From positions 1 through 64,000 of the forward strand of contig NZ_JVVM01000033.1 in assembly GCF_001054325.1 (NCBI RefSeq): a stretch of 64,000 bases of DNA, read 5' to 3'. Positions 53,324 to 60,335 of this stretch are shown here, piece after piece. Under the pieces are notes generated by a model. The model made no database searches. It was not told where the DNA came from and saw nothing but the letters and a program-made list of their open reading frames with translations. The translations under genes and the position numbers were made by a program. Every line of letters begins with the position of its first letter. Position 1 is the first letter of the stretch. Source of the DNA: Corynebacterium vitaeruminis (GTDB taxonomy: Bacteria; Actinomycetota; Actinomycetes; Mycobacteriales; Mycobacteriaceae).

Positions 53324-53731
53324 TCAGCACCACAATGCTTTCTGCCAAAAACTCCCAACACTCAGCATGACCCTTTCCCGTAGGTTTAGTGCACCGAGAA
53401 CGGCATCTGGAATCCACAAAAGAGGTTCATCTCCTCCACGCTTATGCTCGATTCTCATATTCTGAAACAGCCCTCGCCCCTGCAGCGCGACAATGTGTCC
53501 ACGGTCCTTCGCATCTTGATGCTTAGATCGGCTCTCCATCACTACTCGATTAATGCCCATCTGGTCTAACTCGTAGTAAATCTGCTCTAGACACTTGCGG
53601 CGGAATCGTTCCTCTTTTCCAGATGCCTCACCATAATGCGACACGATTGCATTCATATTGTCGTGGTCAGCTATCGCCTTAGCGATATCCAATTTCCGGC
53701 TAATGCTCTCGTCAGTCCAGTGCAGCTTCTT
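53324..53731 (-). pseudogene. 5'-truncated DUF3800-like gene
   Basis: The minus-strand frame from about 53731 reads KKLHWTDES..., then AKAIADHDNMNAIVSHYG, VVMESRSKHQDAKDRGHI and ends with EPLLWIPDAVLGALN. This is the pattern of the C-terminal part of DUF3800 (RNase-H-like) proteins of actinobacteria and their phages. The N-terminal half, with the usual first Asp motif, is missing: upstream the frame runs into the divergent acetyltransferase promoter and gene. It is therefore read as a remnant cut by a rearrangement. Confidence 0.55.
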
Positions 53732-53774
53732 TTGCCCTGGCGGTGACGCTATACGGCATGGGACAATTGTGCTC

Positions 53775-54470
53775 ATGCCAAAGCAGTGGATCAACAACAC
53801 GACGACCGAAAAGATTGTCATCGTCGGCGCTGGTGGTTTTGGGCGAAACGTGGTCAGCTTCATCAAGGACATCAACGACTACGCCGTGGAAAACGGAATG
53901 CCAAAGCAGTGGGAGATCCTAGGCATTATTGATGATGGCGCCCCGGATATGACATTTTTCCACAAAATGGGCGTGCAGTTTTTAGGTAAGACCGACATCT
54001 TCGCGGACTTGCCCAAGGGGGCCTACTACACAGTCGCAATCGGCAGCGGTGCTGCTCGACGTTCGATTGCGCAACGCGCAGATGCCGCGGGGCTCGTGCC
54101 CGCAACCCTGGTCCACCCAGACACCAGCATTGGCGCGTTGGTCACGCTCGGCGAGGGCACGGTCATCTGCCCCGGAGCACGCCTGACCTGCAATATTGAG
54201 ATTGGCAAGCATGCCCAAATCAATATGAATGTCACAATCGGCCACGATGCGGTGCTGCGGGATTACTGCACAATCTTCCCACTCAATGCCGTGTCGGGCT
54301 TTGTCACACTTGGCGAAGCCTGCACACTAGGAGCCAATTCCGTAATCAACCCCGGCCTCACTGTCGGCGAGGGAGCGTACGTCGGATCCGGAGCCGCAGT
54401 TACCAGAGACGTCGATGACTACTCCGTTGTCGCCGGTGTTCCCGCAAGTGTGATTAAGAATCTGCGTTAG
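53775..54470 (+). CDS. pglD: PglD/NeuD-family UDP-sugar N-acetyltransferase
   Basis: A 231-residue acetyltransferase. The N-terminal nucleotide-sugar-binding Rossmann part (KIVIVGAGGFGRNV) is followed from about residue 115 by a left-handed beta-helix of hexapeptide repeats with the catalytic-type His in NVTIGHDAVL, ending in VVAGVPASVIKNLR. With the PglF-, PglE- and PglC-like genes on the other strand it would acetylate the 4-amino group of a UDP-bacillosamine precursor. ATGCCAAAGCAGTGG occurs at the start codon and again, in frame, at 53898. The 3' end overlaps the convergent pglC-like gene by 17 bp. Confidence 0.82.
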   Translation: MPKQWINNTTTEKIVIVGAGGFGRNVVSFIKDINDYAVENGMPKQWEILGIIDDGAPDMTFFHKMGVQFLGKTDIFADLPKGAYYTVAIGSGAARRSIAQRADAAGLVPATLVHPDTSIGALVTLGEGTVICPGARLTCNIEIGKHAQINMNVTIGHDAVLRDYCTIFPLNAVSGFVTLGEACTLGANSVINPGLTVGEGAYVGSGAAVTRDVDDYSVVAGVPASVIKNLR

Positions 54471-55119
54471 CCGAGACGTCCTTATCCGACGCCCCCTTGT
54501 CCGACGAACCGGTGAACTCGGTCATAGTCACTTGGCCCTCTTCTGAGATGCCTTCGCGCCTCAGCACCACCAAGATTGTGTCGAGGAGAATCTTCGCATC
54601 GAGCAGTAGCGACCAATTATCCACGTACTGCACGTCGTACTCGAAACGCTCTTCCCAGGTGATGCCATTGCGGCCCGACACCTGAGCAAGCCCCGTAATT
54701 CCCGGTGGCACCTCATGGCGGCGAGCTTGGCGCGGCGAATAACGTTCTAGATACTTCATGCGCAGCGGCCGCGGGCCAACGAGGCTCATATCGCCACGCA
54801 GAACATTGATGAGCTCCGGAAGCTCATCCAAGCTTGTGGAACGAAGGAATTTTCCTACCTCCGTGAGGCGGGACGCATCGTCGACAAGCCCCTTTGCCGG
54901 ATTGACGTGGTGCATCGTCCGGAACTTGAGGATATTAAACGGCTCACCATCCTGACCCGGGCGTTCCTGGCGGAATAGGACTGGCTTCCCCATGGAAAGC
55001 CGTACTGCCAGCGCCGTAGCACCCATAACTGGGGACAGCACAATCAGGCCTGCTGCAGACGCCGCGACGTCGATGCCACGCTTAATTACCCGTTGCGCGC
55101 GGATGCTCAGTGAATCCAT
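54454..55119 (-). CDS. pglC: PglC-type phosphoglycosyltransferase (initiating sugar transferase)
   Basis: A 221-residue monotopic sugar-1-phosphate transferase with one N-terminal re-entrant hydrophobic stretch. Conserved blocks: KRGIDVAASAAGLIVLSP, FRQERPGQDGEPFNILKFRTM, the catalytic Asp-Glu in TSLDELPELINVLRGDMSLVGPRP, and GITGLAQVSGRNGITWEERFE. Its C-terminal GISEEGQVTMTEFTG matches PglC of Campylobacter (GVSKEGHVTTEKFNG) very closely, so diNAcBac-1-phosphate is a likely substrate. Last gene of the minus-strand polysaccharide operon, 10 bp after the polymerase gene. Confidence 0.85.
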   Translation of the reverse strand: MDSLSIRAQRVIKRGIDVAASAAGLIVLSPVMGATALAVRLSMGKPVLFRQERPGQDGEPFNILKFRTMHHVNPAKGLVDDASRLTEVGKFLRSTSLDELPELINVLRGDMSLVGPRPLRMKYLERYSPRQARRHEVPPGITGLAQVSGRNGITWEERFEYDVQYVDNWSLLLDAKILLDTILVVLRREGISEEGQVTMTEFTGSSDKGASDKDVSANADS

Positions 55120-55129
55120 TGGTCATCTC

Positions 55130-56704
55130 CTACTTCTCGTTGAACATTTCGCGCAAGAGCTTTTCGGCACGCGCATCGACTTCCGCATTTGAACGGTTCC
55201 CAACCAGCCAACCGACCGCACCGACCGCACCGGCCGCCGCAAACGCAGCTGCCGCAACGCGCAGCTTCTTGTTGTCATCCTTGTTGTCAGGCGCACTTTG
55301 CTTGACGACGGCCACCGCTGGCCTCGACTCCGGAACAACCGGCTCTGCGGTATCGGTGACCATGACTGGTTCGGGCTCAGCTGCGGGTTCTGGTTTCGCT
55401 TCCGGCTGCGGCTCCAGCTCTGGTTCTGCCGATGCTGTGTCCTGTGCGCGGCGCCGTAGGCTCAGCATTGCAAATGCTGCTGCAAAACCAAATAGCCATA
55501 ACGAACGGGAATCGTAGTAGTAACCAGAAAAAACCTGTGCCACAAGAACCGCGAATGCCACAGCTGCGGTTAGACCAGCTTGAAGAAACTTGAATAAGTG
55601 GCGACAGGCGATTGCCAACACAACCAGCACGATCACAAGCAGGCCGATACCTATGACACCCGCTTCAGATCCGACTGTGTAGAAGATATTGTGCGGATGT
55701 TCCAGCGGGCGTGAAGACCTCGGTGTCGACAGCACAACGAAACTGTGTAGACCACCACCAAAGATGCGGTGTTCTCCCATGATTCGGAAAGCTTCATCGT
55801 GAAGATAACCGCGCCCAGAATCATGTTCTTTTTCGAAGGTCAACTGGATAAAGCGCGTCTTAAAGTACTCTTCAATCTCCGTACCCGCGATGAACCGCGA
55901 GTATCCATATGCAATCGCTGCGACTACAGCGACATAAAATACAGTCGCCCACTTCCAACCCCAGTGAAAAAATACAGCTATAGCGGTAAAGAGGACTACT
56001 ACCGTGGTGGCAACCAGTACACCGCGGCTTCCCGAAGCGACGAGACCGTAAGCAAATGGCGCTGCGAACAAGAGAGCTGCCCACATGAACTTACGCCACA
56101 GCATAAAAAACACAGCTGCCGCGATGCCATACAGCATGAAACGGGCAAACACATTCGGACCCCCGCCGAACGCAGTCATACGTCCAACATATTTCGGACC
56201 AGTAATGCCACCGTAGAGAAAAATAAGTGAGCAAATGGCTACGGCTAACCACAGCCACACCAGTGCCTGCGGATGCAAATAAAACAGTATTGCTGACATC
56301 GTGGCGATGAGCTCAAGCATTATCAACGCAGCAACGACAGGAGCTACTTCGGCGGCTTCAGGAGCCCATAGTCCGGACAGCATCATCCAAAACAGCCAGG
56401 CGTAGAACGCCACTAATGCCCATACGGCCATCGGCCACTGCTTTATATCGCCAGCGCGTTTCATCGCATTCAGTAAACTCTGGCGCTGCGCTTCTGGAGT
56501 GCCGACGGTGGTAAGGATTGCAACAATCACCAAAATCGGCAATGCCAAAGATAAATCAGGAAGCGCTGCGGAGACATCCTTCATCGTCGTGTCGCCAACG
56601 TAGAGGACACCAGCAAACATTCCGGCGGCCACCACAATAAGCAGCGACTGCAGTATTGGTTTTCGCTGTTTTACAGCTTCTCCAGCTACCTCAGTAGAAG
56701 TCAT
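55130..56704 (-). CDS. O-antigen ligase/Wzy-type polymerase with C-terminal extension
   Basis: A 524-residue protein with about twelve transmembrane helices and the Wzy/WaaL family marks: VASGSRGVLVA and a large extracellular loop with LEHPHNIFYTVGSEAG. After the membrane core (about residue 420) comes a Pro/Glu-rich tail with repeated EP units, then an extra hydrophobic helix (AAAAFAAAGAVGAVGWLVG) and a charged end; this tail is not part of the usual family. Likely polymerises or ligates the repeat unit made by the operon. The start overlaps the stop of the aminotransferase gene (ATGA). Confidence 0.78.
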   Translation of the reverse strand: MTSTEVAGEAVKQRKPILQSLLIVVAAGMFAGVLYVGDTTMKDVSAALPDLSLALPILVIVAILTTVGTPEAQRQSLLNAMKRAGDIKQWPMAVWALVAFYAWLFWMMLSGLWAPEAAEVAPVVAALIMLELIATMSAILFYLHPQALVWLWLAVAICSLIFLYGGITGPKYVGRMTAFGGGPNVFARFMLYGIAAAVFFMLWRKFMWAALLFAAPFAYGLVASGSRGVLVATTVVVLFTAIAVFFHWGWKWATVFYVAVVAAIAYGYSRFIAGTEIEEYFKTRFIQLTFEKEHDSGRGYLHDEAFRIMGEHRIFGGGLHSFVVLSTPRSSRPLEHPHNIFYTVGSEAGVIGIGLLVIVLVVLAIACRHLFKFLQAGLTAAVAFAVLVAQVFSGYYYDSRSLWLFGFAAAFAMLSLRRRAQDTASAEPELEPQPEAKPEPAAEPEPVMVTDTAEPVVPESRPAVAVVKQSAPDNKDDNKKLRVAAAAFAAAGAVGAVGWLVGNRSNAEVDARAEKLLREMFNEK

Positions 56705-57879
56705 CCCAGCACTTCCTTCAAAACACCAATCACCCGCGCGACGTCATCATCATCCAACGCAGGACCACTAGGAAGAGTAATGCCACGGGAGAAAAGATTC
56801 TCAGCGGTGCCGTTGATGGTCGCCCGCGCGCCCTCGTACACCGGCTGCAGGTGCATCGGCTTCCACAGATGACGAGCCTCAATGTTGGCCTCACCCAGCG
56901 CCGCAATCACGCTGTCCGGGCTCAGCACGCCCTTATCGACGGCCTCCTGTGGCAGCACAATCGAGGTCAGCCAGCAGTTCTCGGTGAAACGCTCATCGGA
57001 GTCAGAGAGCAAGCGAGTACCTTTACCAGGGGCATCGTCGTCAAGCGAGGCAAGCAAATCGATGTACGCATTACGAATCTGGCGACGGCGAGCAATCATG
57101 TCGTCCAGACGCGAGTGCTGCGCTCGCCCCAGTGCGGCAAGCAAATTGGAAAGGCGGTAGTTGTAGCCGATTTCGGTGTGCTCGTACCAAGCGACGGGCT
57201 GACGCGCCTGCGTGGACAGGTAGCGCGCGTGGGCGATGAGCTCAGCATCGTTGGACAGCAACATGCCACCGCCGGAGGTGGTCATAATCTTGTTGCCGTT
57301 GAACGACAGCGCAGCGGCACGGCCAAAGCTGCCAGCCGACTGACCATCGACACTGGCACCGAGCGCCTCGGCGGCGTCCTCAATCAGCGCGACGCCCAGT
57401 TCTTCCAGGCGTGGCGCGAAGGCCGGGTAGTCAGCGCAGCGGCCGAAGAGGTCCACGACCATCACGGCGGGAACGTTCTTGCCCTCGGCAAGCAGCTCAT
57501 CGACGGTGCGGAGCAGCAGCTCAGGATCGATGTTTCCATCCTCTGTGGCATCGACAAACACCGGCGTTGCGCCGACATAAGCAATGGCGTTGGTCGTGGC
57601 CGCAAAGGTCATGGTGGACACCGGGATGTAGTCGCCTTCCCCAATGCCCAACGCAAGCAGTGCCAAGTGCAGGCCAGCGGTGCCGGAAGCCAGTGCAAGC
57701 GCATGCTCGACACCGCAGCGTTTGGCAATCTCGGCCTCAAACGCATCTACCTCGGGGCCCAGCGGAGCGACCCAACCGGAGTGCAGCGCGCGGACGACAG
57801 CCTGCTCTTCTGCTTCAGTGACTGTCGCAAGCGAAAGAAAAATCCGCTCATTGGACTTATTAGCGGCGGAGTTTGTCAT
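56701..57879 (-). CDS. pglE: PglE-like UDP-4-keto-sugar aminotransferase (DegT/DnrJ/EryC1 family)
   Basis: A 392-residue PLP aminotransferase. LGPEVDAFEAE, ALASGTAGLHLALLALGIG, DVVDLFGR-type Asp in VVDLFGRCADY, EDAAEALGAS, and the Schiff-base lysine in SFNGNKIMTTSGGG, a wording shared with PglE. It would aminate the 4-keto sugar formed by the CapD/PglF-like enzyme encoded in the same operon. ATG 57879 starts 2 nt after the preceding gene's stop and is preferred to the longer frame. The C-terminal WKPMHLQPVYEGA block is complete. Confidence 0.87.
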   Translation of the reverse strand: MTNSAANKSNERIFLSLATVTEAEEQAVVRALHSGWVAPLGPEVDAFEAEIAKRCGVEHALALASGTAGLHLALLALGIGEGDYIPVSTMTFAATTNAIAYVGATPVFVDATEDGNIDPELLLRTVDELLAEGKNVPAVMVVDLFGRCADYPAFAPRLEELGVALIEDAAEALGASVDGQSAGSFGRAAALSFNGNKIMTTSGGGMLLSNDAELIAHARYLSTQARQPVAWYEHTEIGYNYRLSNLLAALGRAQHSRLDDMIARRRQIRNAYIDLLASLDDDAPGKGTRLLSDSDERFTENCWLTSIVLPQEAVDKGVLSPDSVIAALGEANIEARHLWKPMHLQPVYEGARATINGTAENLFSRGITLPSGPALDDDDVARVIGVLKEVLG

Positions 57880-57881
57880 TA

Positions 57882-59069
57882 CTACTGAACCTTTCGGACG
57901 CGGTTGAGAACCTCGATGAGCTGGTTGTACAGGCTGTCGCGAGCAAAACATTTCTCGCCTAGCTCGCGGTTGCGCTGTCCCGCTGCGCGCATTTCATCGC
58001 GGTCGGAGATGATCTCAGCGAATCGCTTGGCCGCTGTCGGAATGTCCCGAGAGAGACGCCAACCGGCGTCGTGCTCAGTCGCTGCTTCCTCCAGCCAACC
58101 ACCGTGGTTGAACACCACCGGGCGCGATGCAGCCATGGCGTCGAAGACCTTGTTTAGCGAGTTACCCTCCAGACAGGGGTCATCGCGCAGCGGCGACAGT
58201 GCGATATCGGCGGCAGAGACATACTTCGCGACATCTTCCTTCGGCTGGCGGCCGAGGAACATGGCATCGGCATCGAGGCCAGCGTTCTTGGCGCGCTGGT
58301 ACAACGCGTCTGAGTCACTTCCCTGTCCCAGCAGGACAAAGCGCACGTTCTCCACGCCATCACGACGCAGCTGCGCCGCCAGGTCAACAAGCCACTCCAG
58401 CTGGTAGGACATGCCAAAACCACCGGCATAGACGGCAACCACGTCATCGCCCCAGCCCTGCTCCTTACGGAAAGCCGCGCGCTGCTCGTTTGGAATATCA
58501 AAGCGCTCAAAGTCCGACGCATTCGGAATGACGGTCACACGCTTCTTCGGCGCCACTTCCTTAACACCATCGGCCATTGACGGCGACAGCGCCACGACCT
58601 CGCTCGATGCCGCATAAAACGCCTTTTCCAGCTGCTTGGCCAGGAAAATCGCCACCGGATTATTGAGGTACCCCAACTTAATCGGCACCTCTGGCCACAG
58701 GTCACGAATCTCCGCTACTAACGGCGCACGCTGGGTAAACTTCGCCACAATTCCCGGTACCGCCACAGTCAGCGGAGTCGAGGACGCGTAAACCACGTCG
58801 GCAGGCACACGTGCAGAAACCACGGAGGCACGCACCAGGAAGTTCAGAAAACTGGTGATACGCTCGCGCTTCGACATTTCATTGCGGTACGGAATCGCTA
58901 GACGACGCACGTGGATGCCATCAACAGTTTTATCCATGGCCTCATCGCGACCACAGATCATTGTCACCTCGTGGCCTGCGGCGGCCATTCGGCGGGCGAA
59001 CTCGTAGGGACGGGAACCACCCGGCTCACCGGGGAGAACAAAGTGCTGGTGGATATAAGTGATTCGCAT
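57882..59069 (-). CDS. GT4 family glycosyltransferase (WbuB-like)
   Basis: A 395-residue retaining GT-B glycosyltransferase. N-terminal YIHQHFVLPGEPGGSRPYEFARRMAAAGHEV, acceptor region RDLWPEVPIKLGY, linker VIPNASDFERF and a C-terminal nucleotide-sugar site with LEGNSLNKVFDAMAASRPVVFN. The start resembles WbuB/ColA-type transferases that add amino sugars. It probably adds the second sugar of the lipid-linked unit; donor unknown. Three bp after the flippase gene, 2 bp before pglE. Confidence 0.85.
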   Translation of the reverse strand: MRITYIHQHFVLPGEPGGSRPYEFARRMAAAGHEVTMICGRDEAMDKTVDGIHVRRLAIPYRNEMSKRERITSFLNFLVRASVVSARVPADVVYASSTPLTVAVPGIVAKFTQRAPLVAEIRDLWPEVPIKLGYLNNPVAIFLAKQLEKAFYAASSEVVALSPSMADGVKEVAPKKRVTVIPNASDFERFDIPNEQRAAFRKEQGWGDDVVAVYAGGFGMSYQLEWLVDLAAQLRRDGVENVRFVLLGQGSDSDALYQRAKNAGLDADAMFLGRQPKEDVAKYVSAADIALSPLRDDPCLEGNSLNKVFDAMAASRPVVFNHGGWLEEAATEHDAGWRLSRDIPTAAKRFAEIISDRDEMRAAGQRNRELGEKCFARDSLYNQLIEVLNRVRKVQ

Positions 59070-59072
59070 TGT

Positions 59073-60317
59073 TTAGCTTTCCTCGATTACGTCGACGGGG
59101 AGTTCTTCGTTGGTGGTTGATGGATTTTTCTGGTCTCCGCTTGGCTGCATCAGCGCCACTGCTGCAACAACGGCTGCTGCAAAGTAGACAATTGCGCTGG
59201 TCCACGCGAGGCCGAGGGCATCTCCGAGGAGAATGCCAATCGGGTAACAAACGACAGCGATGACTGCGGAAATGAGCTCCACTCGGCCGATTCGGCGGGG
59301 ATTGTCGCTGCCAAGAATTTCACCGCACAGGTGTCGGTAGCAGCCGAGCACCACAGCCGCGATAGTCAGTGGCAGCACCAGCTCTTGGGCAGGCTCAAAT
59401 TCATGGCCAAATACCGGCACGATGAGGAAGTAAAGCGCCACACCACCGAGCGCACCAAGTGCGCCGTACGCTGCAGTGACGATGCCAAGGTGTCGGAGCA
59501 CACGAGACGGGGTGAGTTCGCGCCCCCTCTGGTCGCTGGTGCGCTGATCGGCGACCGACTGCGCGACCCAATACAGCGGCTCTGTCGCCGTCGCCACGAC
59601 CACGAAAAGGCCTAACGACGCCGGCGAAGCCAGCGCCGGCAGTAAAACGCGCCCCAAGCGTGTCGTCGTCAGTGGCCCCAGACCCGATGCGATGAACGGG
59701 GCATTTGTACGAGCCGTCTCGACAACTCCGCCAACACGAGAATCGGTATACTCGCGTGACTTCGCCAGCGACCAGATTGCCAGGGGCAGCGCCGGGAAAA
59801 TGTAGGCCGCAGCCCACCAGCGCCAGTCCTCGACTCCTGCAAAATACAATGCAGTGCTAATCAGCAGTACTGAGCCTTGGAAACAGACGAATACCGCGAC
59901 GAAGAAGGACACCCGATGGCGGCTGATAGCCATGGCACGAACCATGGAAAATGACACGGTGACCAAGGCGACAACGCCGGCCATTGCCGTCCACGGCCCG
60001 TAGACGACACCTGCAATGACACAGGCAATCAGAGCGACCACAGCCATGGCAATCCCGCTCGGAATGAGACCGTGATCGTGATCATCGCGGCGCAGCAAAA
60101 GCCGGTCGGCGCCGAAACCGACAAATGGTGCCACGATATAGGCAAACTGCAAAACGGTGGCGACCTCACCTCGACCGGTGGGTCCTAGTACTCGCGCGGA
60201 AAGAATACTGACCACAAAAGCGACGATTGCGGCGAGCGCTGAAGCTGCCGAAATCGTCGCAACTGTCCGAACTCTTTGCGCCAGCTGCCCGGAACTAGAG
60301 GAGCTGGTGGTTGTCAC
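59073..60317 (-). CDS. oligosaccharide flippase (Wzx-like, MOP superfamily)
   Basis: A 414-residue membrane protein with about twelve helices. ISAASALAAIVAFVVSILSARVLGPTGRGEVA is the typical first helix and loop of polysaccharide flippases. It should move the undecaprenyl-linked repeat unit to the outside for the Wzy-type polymerase. C-terminal cytoplasmic tail is polar and acidic. 18 bp after the capD/pglF-like gene. Confidence 0.85.
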   Translation of the reverse strand: MTTTSSSSSGQLAQRVRTVATISAASALAAIVAFVVSILSARVLGPTGRGEVATVLQFAYIVAPFVGFGADRLLLRRDDHDHGLIPSGIAMAVVALIACVIAGVVYGPWTAMAGVVALVTVSFSMVRAMAISRHRVSFFVAVFVCFQGSVLLISTALYFAGVEDWRWWAAAYIFPALPLAIWSLAKSREYTDSRVGGVVETARTNAPFIASGLGPLTTTRLGRVLLPALASPASLGLFVVVATATEPLYWVAQSVADQRTSDQRGRELTPSRVLRHLGIVTAAYGALGALGGVALYFLIVPVFGHEFEPAQELVLPLTIAAVVLGCYRHLCGEILGSDNPRRIGRVELISAVIAVVCYPIGILLGDALGLAWTSAIVYFAAAVVAAVALMQPSGDQKNPSTTNEELPVDVIEES

Positions 60318-60335
60318 GGTGTGGAGTCTTCCTAA

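Noticed and set aside
12608..54890. Variant word CGTCGACAAGC as part of the 11-mer family
   Set aside because: It occurs about four times, but in coding context as common Val-Asp-Lys or Leu-Val-Asp codons, so codon bias explains it; it was left out of the count.
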